A stretch of DNA of 44,974 nt from the NCBI GenBank assembly GCA_025201705.1, contig MU616715.1, positions 5,242 to 50,215 of the forward strand. Reading direction: 5' to 3'. This DNA is from Dissophora ornata (lineage: Eukaryota > Mortierellomycota > Mortierellomycetes > Mortierellales > Mortierellaceae). The position numbers were made by a program, and so were the translations under genes. The notes below the pieces were generated by a model, which was given only the letters and a program-made list of their open reading frames with translations, made no database searches and was not told the origin of the DNA. Below are positions 11,993-25,100 of the stretch, piece by piece (the first letter of the stretch is position 1; each line of letters begins with the position of its first letter).

Positions 11993-14900
11993 TCACTTTT
12001 TCTTGGTACGCAAGAATCCCGTCGGACCACATGTGTAGTAATGGTCCTCCGTCGCTGCGATCTGCGCCACGCCATACGCCTTGACCTATTTTCGTCAATG
12101 ATACAAAAATTCAGCAAGGACGTCCAGAAATATGAAATGCGAACAAAGTAACAGCTAAACACCGCTGCTTACCGGAATGCGGTCGAAGGTTTGAATTTGG
12201 AACCTGTTCCTCGCCTGAAGGTTGCCGAATGACGACAACTGCTCAAACGTCTCCAAGTTCCACACCTTCATTTAGTATGGAACACGTTAGTCTCTAGTCA
12301 AGATCTCCCATATTGATATGCGAATACAGCTGCGATAAACAGCCATGACAAATGGCATCTACAAACATACCTTCATATCGCCCTCTCCAGACCCAGAGCA
12401 GAGTGTCAAGCCTGCCTCGTCAATGTATAGCGATCGGACATGCATCTCATGCGCCTGAATCGTATGCAACAGCTTCGGCTGCCGGATATCGAAAATGCCT
12501 ATTCATCACATTCATTACATGGAACACTCCAGATTCAGGATCATCGGGAAACCAAACACAGCAACAACAGAAATAAAAGACCTACAAAAAAAGTATAAAA
12601 AAAAGGGCACTTACAAATCTCGCCATTGCGTCCACCTGAGACCAAAAGCTGATGCCTCTTCGAGTACGCGAGCGAGTAGCCACCACGGTCGTGGACTTTA
12701 TACGAATGTGTCTGCGCCTTCTCTTTCGACAGCAGTGTATCCCAAATCGCAAGGTTCCTTCCATCGCCCGACGTGCCCGTAGTTGCAACCACGCTGCTGG
12801 ACCCCAAGAATGCAAAATCACGAGCAATCTTGTCGTGGCTGTTCAAAGTCAGGAATGGCTTTGAGCCAACAGTATTGGAATCGAACCGCCAGAGGTGCAT
12901 ATCGCCCTTCGCGTCCGTCGCACCAAACTTTTGGCCGTACGAATCAAAGTGCACTCTAAATTATTTGTGAGTTGATCAGTAGAGCATACAGGTTGCGGCA
13001 GTCATGACAATTTAAAAAAAAAAAAATCGCCGTGCTTGATGTAGTTTAGTACCTTGTCACCTTGGCGCTTGTGCCAGAATAGTAGTTGAGCTCCTTTGGC
13101 TGCCCAAACTGCCACAGGTTCACGCATGGATATTCCAGTGCAGGGTTATGGCCAGTCAAATACAGAGGGAAACTGGGGTGGCTTTCCGAACACGTTGCAA
13201 TAACGTCCGTCCGCACCACAATGTTATCCACTTCACCCGACTTTACTCCTCCAGCAGCAGTAGTGGCGCCATGTGCCCCTGTTACTGGTAATCCTTGTGC
13301 TAGTCCGCTTTGCTGAGGATTCAGAGGATCATAAGGGTGACCTACGTTTTTATGTCCCTTCGTGAAGAGGTTCTTGAACACGTTCTGCAGACTGACTTGA
13401 CTTCCTGCTCGGCCGGCGTTCTCCTCTGAACTCTCTGTGGCGACCACGCTAGGCGGCTTGGTCTTGAACCGATCAACAATATTTCCTTGAGCATCTAAAA
13501 AGTCGCCATCGTCGAGGTCTACGTCCTCCTCATCCAGATCCATCTCGGACTCCATATCACTCTGTGACGGATCGGAGTTATGGAGTGCGCGCTGAAAATC
13601 TGGAACCTTCGAAAGGTCAATCTCGATAACATCGGTTCGCGAGCATACTGCGACGATGCGCCGTTCGACAGGATTGAAGGAGAACGACGTGGTCACAGAC
13701 CGCGTTTTGAACAGTAGAGTCGTATCCTCGGCTGGCGCTGGAGGTGATTCCTTGCCCTGACGGTGGGATTCCAAGAACGCGGCAACTAGAGGCAGCAAAT
13801 GCCCTCCACTTTCAAGCCCACTTAGCAAGACCCAGTACTTCTTTTGCCAGCCATTGAAATAGCCCCGCAAATGATCCTGGAGTGGAGCCTTCTTCATGCA
13901 CTCAATCGCACCCTTCTCCTGTTCGATCCCCGATCGCGTGAGTCTATCCATGAAGGAACTGGTAATGAACTTGCGGGTGTCGTCCGACATTCTATGGCCG
14001 TGGTCTCGCAGCATGCCTTCCAGACCCATGACCAACGCGTTTGTTGTTGCTGCATTCAACAGTGCCTCTTGCAGCGTCTCTCGGTCTGATTTTTCTCCGT
14101 CGTGCTCGGGTGAAATAGCTCTCGCATCCAATGGCTAAGAAATGAAGAGCGAACAACGATAAATGATCAAGCCTGAATAACCCACAAGAGCAGATTATCA
14201 AAAGCACGCAAGGAGTAATGTATCATGAGAAAGAGATGTACCGAGTAGAGCTTTCCTCCCAAGACCTCCGCAATGACTTTGACTGCACCGCCACGATCTC
14301 CGACTACGAAACCGCTGAACCGCCGCCACTGGAAGAGCATTCCTGATAGCGAGGCATAATCCTGCTCCTGCAGAGACATGATTACAAGCATGATATAACT
14401 CGCAAGAACCATTTGTTCCCATCGAGGCAGTGCTAGTTCTGTATTGATCACCGTCTTGGCTAGGCTGAACCATTCACTTGATGACTCTAAAACACCCCTA
14501 TCAAAGACAATGAAATCAAACGTCAGTGTCAGTGATGTGATTAATGCCTACTCCTTCGATTTTGAGTCTACGGCTTTTACCTGGCGTATTGCTTTATGTG
14601 CGACTTCATGCAGCTCGTCAGCCGCTCGGTGAGCACGATTCCGACCATTGAATAGCACGACTCGGAGTAATGCGCGACGATGGCTGAGGTAGGCGATCCA
14701 GTGCTCATGGTCGTATTTAGCCAATGGAAGCAGATAGGAAGGGTATCGATCTCAATGCACTTGGAGATGAGGGCTTGCTCCATGACTACACTCGATACAT
14801 TGGCATGCTCCGACAGCTTGTCCCATCCGTATTTGACATTCTCGACATAACCTTTGAAGACTGTTGTTCCTAGAAGCTCCGGTTTCAGAGAGACAGTCCT

Positions 14901-17900
14901 TAGAGCAGATGCCATTGGCTATATAATTGAAAATGCGGGAGTGAGCAAGCAGTGGGTACAAACGCATAACCCCCAGTCCTTCACTTAAGCCGTTGTTGAT
15001 CCCCATCAACTTACTGTCAAGAGTTGCACGACGAGAGTTGTAATATAATCATTCAAGAGCTCTTCGGTGCCTCGGACTTTGTCATCATTAGAGGAGGCAT
15101 CGTGGCTGCCGTTTATGTCCAAACCATCATCTGCTGGAGGTGCAAAGCCCGCAAAGATATCTCTGGGCTTGGTTTGCTGGGATATCTTTGAGCTCGACGA
15201 CTGACCCATGGATCCAAAGGCATCAAAGTCAAGCATTCCACTATCAACATTGCTTGGTGTGCCAGATTTGAATCCTCCCATCAGTGACATGCCGGTAGAT
15301 TTTGGTGCATCGCCATTCTGTTTCTTCGAAGGGGTGCTAAAACTGTCAAAGTCCAGCATGCCGCTATCAACATCGGACGATGGCGCTGCAGACTTGAATC
15401 CGCCCATCAAAGACATTCCGCCACCGTTCGGTTTCTTCTTTTCCTGGCCAAAACTTTCAAAGTCGAACGTTCCGCTATCCGATGCTGGAAGTGGGCTTGC
15501 TGACTTGAAGCCACCCATGAGCAGCATGCCATTCGGCTTTGGCGTATCCTGGTCTGTCTTTTTTGCGGCTCCAAAGTAATCAAAGTTCAGAATTCCACTG
15601 TCAACTCCTGTCGGCTTTTCTGCAACTTTGAATCCTCCCATGAAGGAGGAGGTGCTCGTTGACTTTGGGAGACTGTAAATGCTCGCCCTGCGGACCTCCA
15701 GCAGATTCCTGACCTCCTTCGTTTTCTTGCTTGAAGAATCAACGGGCATGACATAACCCCAGTGTTTCAAGATGACCAAGCTGAGTAGCGGACACCCATA
15801 ATGCTCATAAGCCTCCGCAGCACGTACAACTGCAGAGAACTCCTCATCGCCCTCATACACTGATGCATTGGGTGTGACTCTACGAAGGTGGCGATACAGA
15901 ATCAATAGTGATGGGTCGCGATGCGAGCGAGCCTCGGGACTTCCAGCGGGAACGTTATCTGGCTCCACGCACTATCATACGCCAAACAAGAACAAAAATA
16001 AAATTAAGCAACACTGGCAATATACTGTAGCGGATATTCTGTTGGCGAGCACCGCAAAGTGCGTACCAGAGTGACCCTGATGGCTTTGGAAGTTTGTCCT
16101 AGCATGGAGTAAAAGAGTCCGAGAAGCCACGGGTCCGTGGTGGATTTCACGAGATCTTGAAGTAGCTGCGTTAACACCGGGCCTCTCTCCTCTATGGATG
16201 GTAAAGCGTGAACGACGCGTATTAGGCTTATTGTACCAAATAGTTAACAACAAAGCTCATTTATAAATTTAAGAAGGAACCAATACCTTGCTCAAAAACC
16301 CTGCAAATAGCGATTGCAAGCTGGATGTCGTTGAGGTTTTTCACGCAAACATTTACAGCATCCTGCAACTTGTCCGCCAACAAGAAGAATGCGGCGGCGT
16401 AAGCTGTAACAAGTAAAGTATTTAAGAACGTTTAGACAGTGTTCGCCCGGGTGGCATATGTATACAAGCAGGCTGTCCATCACTGAATCAACGTACCAAA
16501 GCGTTGCTTTCCAAGAAGAGCAAAAGCGTTTTTGAGCGCCGCTGTTCTCCACCGGTCCTGCTCAAAGTCATTCGCCAGGAACGCTACCATTTTTCCTTGT
16601 TCTGGGTGTCCGTGAGTTGTTCTCCATAGGCCATGCAGCAGCTTCTTCTTCTTCAGGGCAAGATAAAATATTGCGCAAGCGACTGGGTCCTTGTCGTCCT
16701 TTGCCATGTATTGGTTTCTTGCGATGACCTCCATTTGCTTGATCTATGGTTCATGTTTGCAATCCAACATGGCAGCGGTGTTAGACATGCCAACTGGGCT
16801 GACAAGGTGGTCACTAGTGATACGTTCGACAAAAAGGTCATACTATTATGTCCTTCTTGCGCATCCAAAGGAATATCCCGAGAGACTTTGCTTCTGTCCA
16901 AGTCATGGGAACTTTAAGCGAGTTACAGCAGAAATCCAGCAGCAGATCCTAGAGGCACAGAGGGGAATAAAGACACATTAGATGGGATATCTACTCTGAA
17001 TATCTTTTCTGCAAGTTCACCAAGGGCGCTATATTTACCTGGGATTCGCTGTGATAAGCCCAGGTGATGTCGCGATAGCTAAGCATGCTCGGGCGTTGGC
17101 TTGGAGGCAAGATGTAGGAAAGGTAGTTGAATCGTCGCACAGAGATGAGGAATCTCAGACCGCTGTCGTCGATCGAGCCGTGCTGCTTGTCAATCTATTT
17201 TATCAACTACTGCATGAGTATTCCTCCAAGACGCATACAATATCGATTGGTGAAAACCAATGTACTTACCCGCGCAAATCCCTCAATGAATGCACTCAGT
17301 TGCAGCTGAGCACTCTTGGATAGCCCTGCCAGTGGTACTCTTGTCAGAAACTCGATCATTTCTTCGCTCGTCCTATCATTCAGGAACTTGTTTTCGTCCG
17401 CACTACCAAAGTCAAGTTCGAAGTAACAGCAGGTTAGAGTTGGATGCATTCGCGGTAAAGAGCGCCATTTTGAAGGCTTTTAAGATTTATAGTACCTTTT
17501 GTAGTCGTCATCGCTCATGAACAGGTCGTTGTGATCCAACTTCAAGGACTTGGCAGCCTAACATCGTCAGATCATTCATGTTAGAGAGAGGTAACTTTGC
17601 GAAACGTACTTAACGAGTTCACTGCAAACAACCATCAGAGTTGGTAAGGCTACAGTACCACGTCAGTCTTCAGAATAACTTCCAGAGGAATTGGCAGGGG
17701 ACCAGTTGAGGCATCATTTGACTCATTGACATAACTCATGTAGTGATACAGGTTGAACAGAATCTTTCGGACGACCTCAAACTTGCCTGTGTGTTTTCAA
17801 GATGGAAATTACGCTCTTAGTTGTAGGGAAAAAAAAGCGATGACAGATGCCAGTATTTCCAAAGACGCACACATACCCCATAAGAAAAATTCTATCAAAA

Positions 17901-20900
17901 GGTTGGGATGATAGTCCACCAGTGGACCGTGCATAGATGACAATGCATGATGTAGAGTTGGCGCTGAAGAGGCCAAATCTTCAAACCCAGGCATGATGGT
18001 CATGTAATCTTCACTTAGCCATTTGCTGTACAAGAGCATCGTGCCTCCAGCACCGACTGAGAGCGTGCCCATATCCAGCCAAGCAATCGAGGAGATCGGG
18101 TGATTGATGAATGACGGTATGTTGATATCAAGGAACCGCATCCATATCGGAGGGCTGGTTACCGTATCGGTGCGCTGCTGCGAGTACATCGAAACCGTGT
18201 TTCTGAATGCCACTGCAAGGTTATGCCTTGCATCTGCTGTTACCATCCAATCCAGGTCGTAAATCGGCTCCATCCCCGTGAAATTCATCTCCAGCCGGCC
18301 TGCTGCCCTACCACCCACTGAGCCCCAGACCTCTAGATCGGATGTTCCATCGCTATTCTCGTACACTGTAGAGAGTTGTATAGGATGCATAATCCAGTCA
18401 GTACGAATGTATGGAGCCATGCTATCCTCATCCATGTAAGACGAAATCGTGTTTTCGTACCCATGGCAAGCTTTCCGTTTGCTCCGCACTGAAAGAACTT
18501 TAGGTTCTCCTTTGTAGGGATGCGCCCCGCTCTCTTCCAGAGACGATCGCCTTCATGGGAGTGAAAGTCATGTCCACACTCCCAGTAAGATATATTAGCC
18601 TGCTCCTTCGAATACGTTGCAAAGACATTGACGTGTGTCGAGTGGAGCGACTTGGGTAAGGTGCCAGCAAATGACTCTACAGTGACAGCATCTGTGACGG
18701 GCGAAGGCGGAAGATGCTCCTTTGAAAATAGAATGGGACGTCCTCCTTCTGTACGCTGCCAAGTAAAGGCTGTGTTGTCTTTTGCGCTAAAGCCGAGAAT
18801 ATAGCGCCTCCACGAGACGTCTGTTGTCATTCCTGAAGGTCCATCAATCTCGACAAGAAAGGGGATTTCAAAGGAGTCGAGCAAGATGAGAGGATACTCT
18901 GGGTCATAGTCAGGCAGGTCCAGCGTCTCAGAGCACTCCGCATTCTCATTTGCCGTGTACAACGTAATCCGCTGGCCATCGTAAATCATAAAAGATCCTC
19001 CTATTCACCATCGGCGTGATCGAGGAAGTTTCTGTAAGCATATTTGATGCCATCATACACTCGTCAGTAGAAGCGTTTGAATCATACCTTCCCACGCTGG
19101 CGTGACTAATTGGACGTTCCGCGCGCCGATCGGGAGCGACCCGATTTCGACCAGACCAGCGGCTACTCTATGGCCAAACTGTGGTGGATGTTAGCCTCGG
19201 AACTGAAATAAGCTTACTTGCTGCAACTTTTCCACGGGCTAGACTATTACTCTTGGTGTCTTCAGCTTCCAAAGAGAGATGTCTCCTAGATCTCCGAACG
19301 ATGTGAAACAGAGTTGCCGGTGGTCTTTCACGATGTCCTTGATGCGACTCTGTTGACCTGTCCAAGATTGCCTTAGGCTGAGTCCAGCTAGAGTATTTCC
19401 ACTGTCGAAAAGCTCCATCATGTTAACAGAAAAACAGCTGACACGGCCGTCGTGACTTTGACCGACAATAACCACATCTGCCGGGTTGCCTATCCACAAA
19501 AAAAAAAAAGATCCAACGGATTTTAATTCCACTGAAGCGGTTGAGTTCAAGAATCAGTCCTTCATATGCATCCGTTGGTACCTCTCGATCTTGCCAACGC
19601 GGTATCGTGGTAGGCAATGATGTTCCTCATAAAAAAGGACGTCTCTAATGGACTGACAGCTTGGGATATACGAAGCACGAGCATCACTCGAGGCAACCGT
19701 TGTGGTACCTGACCGAGATTCTATGCAAAGCAAAGAGAGTCCCGGTTAGTTTGCTTTATTTTTTCAAGCTGCATAGCCTCGGTGTTGGATTATGTCGCAG
19801 TTACCTGAACGCCCCAAATGATCATGCAGCCGTCGCCCTGAATCTGGAAGAAAAGATCTGACGTGTCTCTGACGAGCTCTTTCAATTTTCTTAGTCGGAT
19901 ACTGTTGGCATCGTTGTTCCTGTCCACTGTTTTGCTCGCTGCGTACTCGACGGCCATTGCAAATTCCATGCCATCGAGCGCGTGAATCGGGTATTGAGTG
20001 ATCGACTGCTGCTGAGAAACGAGCCATTGGTTCGGGTCGATGATCGCACATATTGACATGGACTCGGGCTGCAAAAGAATGATAGGCGACCAGATGCGAC
20101 ACATTCCATCCCGAGCCATTGTAAACAGTACGTTCACTGGAGAATCGGAAGACCTATATGGTTATTGTATAAAGAGTTTCCGCTAATTAGGCCTATCATA
20201 CCCCTCTCGGTGCCCCAGGAACAAGTCCGATTTGATTCACTGCATGACATGAGAGGCACTTGCGTTGATGTGGTTTTTTCTTTGCGCCACGAAAAATTCG
20301 ACACTGCTCTGGGATGAGGCAGGTAAAAGAATCCGAAGTCCATAATCCCTGCTGTCATATGAAGAGTGGCCTCAAATGTTAACATTTGAACCTTCTCGGT
20401 CGTAACTGCCGAATGTCAGGGTGACTTCTCCATCCTACCTGCGAGCTGGTGCCAAACCTTGACTAGTCGGTCGTTCTATAGCCAGCATGAGATCCCTTTA
20501 CGTAAGAATGCTACTATGCTCAGAGCCATGTATGTCCTAGACCAAGTGCTACGCTTCTCCCGTTTACATCTCCATACCTTTGCCATAGATGCAAACAATT
20601 TGCCGTCGGGGGAGAATTGGATGAGATCAATACAAGATCCTTGCCTAAGATAGACGAATACACGCAACTGTGTCAGCGTCGAGATCATGCAAATGTATGT
20701 CGTCGCTGACGTAGGACATCTTAGAGAGAGAGAGAGAGAACTGCTTGGTCGTTACTACCTCTGCTGCCAATGCTGCTTCCAGTCGTCATTCTCCTGCGAC
20801 CAGAGTATGAGATGATCACCTCCTGTCAAAAGAAAGCCTGTTTACAAACCACAGCTGTTGTCAGTTGATTGTTGCGATGATATATCATCTTGCCGGTAAT

Positions 20901-21651
20901 TCATGTGCGTTCTCCTACCGTCGTTTCTCCAAGCAAGCGAGGCTACACCTTCGCAATTCAAGGTTGTGTGAAGCTTCCAGGCTTCGATCTAATGGTGATA
21001 CAAGATCCAAAACGTCAGGAGAGGAACATCTGACAGCAAAACGAATAGAAAATGATAGCTCGATCGAACAGATTGAACATCGTGGCTCACTCGAGCTCAC
21101 TCTTGGTTACCTTCTCACCCTCCTTGACTGGAACCGTTGGCGCGTACACAAGTACGTGGTGATCAGTAGTGACTGCGATCTGCGCGAGAATGAGAGGGAG
21201 AGGGAGAGGGCGAAGATTGGGCGTCAAAAAAGACGGGAAGAATGGGGGAGCGTGCGGGGTAACGCGATAACGGGTGAACAGGTCATAGGCGGCAAAAAAC
21301 CTCCTTCGTGGGATACCTTGCCATCGAACTCTGACATCACCACGGCAGACACAATCTGATTCTGCATTTCCTTTGAATCTTTCTGGAGAAACAGGATCTG
21401 AATGGGTTTGAAGGAAGCATCGCAAATCACTACCGAGTCTGTGGCCGCGTAGAGCTAGTTGACAGGTAGTAGTAGAGGTGGTGCACTTGTGTTAAGAGGG
21501 CGAGCGTAGCTCCCTCAGTCAGGGCATTGGATATGACGCGGTGCAGAGGCAGTAAGGGCCATACGATGTAACGCCTCGAGCTGTAGCTGGCTGCAAAGAT
21601 ACTCTGCAGTGACGCGCCTGTCTTTCCTGGGCAGACTTGTTGGAGCAGCAT
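11993..21651 (-). CDS. RAV1: RAVE complex subunit Rav1 / DmX-like (rabconnectin-3 alpha)
   Basis: Scaffold of the RAVE complex, which reassembles the V1 and Vo sectors of the vacuolar/endosomal H+-ATPase. The gene spans 9.7 kb with many introns. Exon 1 is 21651-21565 (MLLQQVCPGK..., 29 codons) and exon 2 is 21454-21317. The last exon is 12085-11993 and ends GPTGFLRTKKK. N-terminal WD-type repeats lie at about 21.6-18 kb (for example GGDHLILWSQENDDWKQHW near 20.8 kb). The Rav1p_C region follows at about 17.5-14.6 kb, with the hallmarks GLRFLISVRRFNYLSYILPP, ITWAYHSESQ, DPVACAIFYLALKKKKLLHG and RWRTAALKNAFALLGKQRF. A Ser-rich linker with four MGGFK repeats lies at 15.66-15.2 kb, and a C-terminal WD propeller at about 13.9-12.0 kb (IFDIRQPKLLHTIQAHEMHV). 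The frame looks intact wherever I checked splice junctions, though I did not resolve every exon. It diverges from a vacuolar antiporter gene. Confidence 0.94.
15195..15660 (-). repeat. Four MGGFK...FDxF repeats inside Rav1
   Basis: Within the Rav1 linker, MGGFK(S/V) is followed each time by a Ser/Pro-rich spacer, then DSG(I/M/T)(L/F)xF(D/E)xF. The four copies have cores FDYF, FESF, FDSF and FDAF and recur about every 35-40 residues. The spacing varies and the linkers are Lys/Gln/Asn-rich, so this is a protein-level short-motif array, not a recent DNA duplication. Confidence 0.8.
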
Positions 21652-22173
21652 CGTTCACAAGCTGAATGTCGCAAAACAAAAGAATCTCCCTTGCGGTTGG
21701 GCGTATGGGTGTGTAGGAATTGCGTGGTGATGGGTGATTTGAGTGTTGGAAAGAACAAGGCACGGTGGAGAGGAACGTAGAGGAGATAGCGGGTGTATCG
21801 AATGGCGAGCTCGGTTGCTCTGCTCTGCTCTGCACTCTGGGATCACCGTCCAGCAATGGGCACGAGCACAGTCGCACGCTCTCAAAGCCACTCCACCACA
21901 CATCCTCCCGAGGGTTGCACACCCTTCTCACCCACCGCGGGACACACCCCGTTGCCACCACCACGAACCAGCATTGATGAAAAAGGGGTACACCACGTCG
22001 ATGGTCTACTTTTCTGGTCATCCTCCTCTTTCCTTCTTCTTCTTCACCCTCTTCCTCTTCCTGCTTTTTCACTCAGCCGCCCACTTTTTCCTATTCCTGG
22101 TCCTTACACCACTCGCACACCTCCACGGGCACGACAAATACAAGAAAATCATTGCACAAAAAAGAAAGCGCTA
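21652..22173. promoter_or_regulatory. Bidirectional intergenic region between RAV1 and VNX1
   Basis: A 522-bp region separates the RAV1 start codon (21651, minus) from the chosen antiporter start (22174, plus). The right part is strongly pyrimidine-rich on the plus strand (CTTCTTCTTC near 22035-22070), as is common just upstream of fungal starts. Both promoters and 5' UTRs must lie here. Confidence 0.6.
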
Positions 22174-25100
22174 ATGTCCTACCACTCCAGGGTGAACAAC
22201 GAGAGTGCCGATCTGGAGCACCTTGAGCTCAGCGAGGAAATCGCCGCCGCCACGGCTGAGGACGCGCATTCGGAGCCGCCTCCACCAGCCGGAACTGACT
22301 CTAAACGGGTCTCCATCAGTTCTGTCGACTCGACGGCCTCCAATTCCACTGTTAAATACCACCAACCTCTTACTCCAGAGACACTCTCCTCCTCACACAG
22401 TCGTCCGTCCTTCAATCGGTTCTCCTCAGCCGGATCAGCGGCCTCGACAGGAGGTTTGCGACGACCCAAATCGTCCCCTTCCTACAGACATTCCACCGCT
22501 GGGCCCTCTCTGTCGTCCTCTTACCCTAGTCGACGACGACGATCCCACGCTGGAAGACCTGGGTCCACGCGATCATCTGTCCGTCGTCGTAACCAGTCCT
22601 CGGATATCGAAGAGGAGGATGAAAGTCATAGTGGTGACTCTGACGACCATCTTCCTGAGACTCGACCGAGCCACAGCCTTAGACGAGCCAGTTCTAGGAG
22701 GTCCGTCCGACTCCCTGACGACGAATACGATGTGCGGTCGTTTGATGGACGCGATCCTTCCTTTGCAGGTCGCCCTGAAGACGAGAGTGAGGAGGAAGAC
22801 AGCGACCTTGAGCCTCTGACGCTTAAGGACCGACAAGAGGTAAGCCGGCATATCTGAATGCCTCTCCTTTTTCATAGTGCGCGCACATGCAGTACAGACT
22901 TGACAGACAGATCTACTCATGAGTCGCTGCGTAAAACTGGTCATCATTGGGCATCATCCCATCGATCCTTTTTTGTTTTCTGCTCTCGTGATGCGACGTG
23001 GCCCTGCTAGCCGTTAGTCGCTGGTTTTGTGATCATGTAATGCTTTTGTAATTTTTACTTTCTTTACCCCCCGCTATTCCTTGTGATCACTTGCCTCCTA
23101 TTTACCCCTGTTCCCGACAAAGAGCATCCGTGTTGACCACCCTCTTAGCCATGCTGTCCCCCCTTTTTTGGAATCAGATCCATTATTCGTGGCACTTGCC
23201 ATCTCTGTCATCACTTTTGTGTCTAACCCGTCTTGTGCGTGTGACCAATAATAGACCATCAACCAAACACATCCCTTCGGTTTGCCACTTTGGAAACCAG
23301 CCTTGTACAAAAAGACACGCTCAGTTCAGCAACGAGCAGATTCGGCCCTGCACTCTCTGCCGTCCTCAGATCTTTATCTTTCCATTGGCAATATCCTGTG
23401 GACCCTCATCTTCGGCTGGTGGATGTCATTGCTCTGCCTCGTGGTTGCCATCGTACTGTTCCTGATACCGTTTGGCGGCGGCGCCTACGGGCGTGTCATT
23501 TTAGGGTTAAGTTTCTATCTCCTATGGCCGTTTGGACAATATGTGGAGAGAGAGCTGTATCCAGGAGAGTTCAAAACAGTTGGAATTCGTTTCTCAGCGA
23601 CCTCCGAGGCGAATGGGGCGGGCTACATGGGCAATGGCTACAGCCAAAGTCAGGGACATGCATATGGACAGAGCAATGGAAACGGACGACTCAGCACCCT
23701 TTCGCCTTCAGAAGAATCACGGCCATTGCTTCGTAGGAGCAGCTCGACATTTGAGCGGGAGCGCTTGCGTCAACGCGTTCCGCTTGCCACGAAGATCAAG
23801 AACTTGCCACGAAAAACATATCAGCTTGGTCTTGGAGGGATTGTTTACTATGCCTTTTATTTCCTGTTGATCGGTAAGTTTTGAGCAACAACGAGAGTAT
23901 TCGGGACTTTACTGCGAGATCATTTTCGTCTGTCATCCTGTCTAACTTGGCAATGGCGTCAAAAATCTTTAATAGGTCCATTGCATTTGCTTGTATCTTG
24001 CCTGTGCTGGTTCATGGTGGTGTCAATTCCCATGGGCAAGCTGACGTATGTCCTGGCGACCCATCTTCGCGAGCACCCACTCCGACTCCACTTTAAGCGA
24101 GGCAGTTCGCTGACCTTGTCTTCACAACATTCAGAAATCCTGCTTTGCACATATGACGCCATTGGACTGCAGTACTACAAGTACACGTATGATGGCACCA
24201 ACATTATCTTTATCAACCTGCTGCCTGTTGTTTTCTTCACTATCCTGGACGAGTATGTGCTCACGCATGTATTGGGACATAATTCTGTCCTGACCTCGCC
24301 ACAGGTCATTTTCTCGCTTGGCTTGGCCTCAGTGATCCCACTATCGTACTTTATTGGTATGGCAGTTTCGTCTATCTCCGCCCAGTCCTCGTTGGGCATG
24401 GGTGCAGTGATCAATGCCACATTTGGTTCGATCATTGAGATTATTCTATACTCAGTTGCGTTGACCCAAGGCAAGGGCTTAATCACTGAAGGTGCCTTGA
24501 TTGGAAGTTTCCTGGCAGGCCTGTTGTTGATGCCCGGCGTCAGTATGATGAGTGGAGCTGTCAAGAAGAAGGAACAAAAATTCAACGCCAAAAGTGCTGG
24601 TAAGTCATTTTCTCTCTCCTACGGTTGAATGTCATTGTTTATCCTTCCACTCCTAGACACCATGTCTAACTGTGCCATACATGCCGCATATTCAGGTGTC
24701 ACTGCGACCATGCTTATTATGTCGCTCATCGGTGTTTTGACCCCTACCCTGTTTTACAACATCCACGGACGGGTAAGTCCCTGATAATCCAATTTATGCG
24801 GGTGGCTCTGTCATTTTTGCTCAACATCTAACACACTTAGCCCGCTCTCTTCTGTTATCCAGTTTGAGCTGCGATGCACGCCTTGCCCTGAGGCTGAGCT
24901 GCTGAGCAACGATGCGACTTGTCAACGCTGCTATCACTACCAGCCCGACCCTACAAACGACGCATTTTTCCAAAAGAACGTCAAGCCACTCATGTACTTT
25001 TGCTGCATCATTCTTCCGTCCGCATACCTGATTGGTATCTGGTTCTCCCTCCGAACACACGTCAAGCAGATCTGGCACGAGCCCCAGCCACGCTCCGTGC

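Noticed and set aside
12860..12890. tRNA-like GGAATCGAACC motif
   Set aside because: It lies inside the coding sequence of the Rav1 C-terminal propeller, and no cloverleaf partners were found.
21802..22173. N-terminal extension of the antiporter to an upstream in-frame ATG
   Set aside because: The segment is low-complexity, pyrimidine-rich and promoter-like. The ATG at 22174 begins the acidic, Ser-rich domain and leaves room for a divergent promoter.
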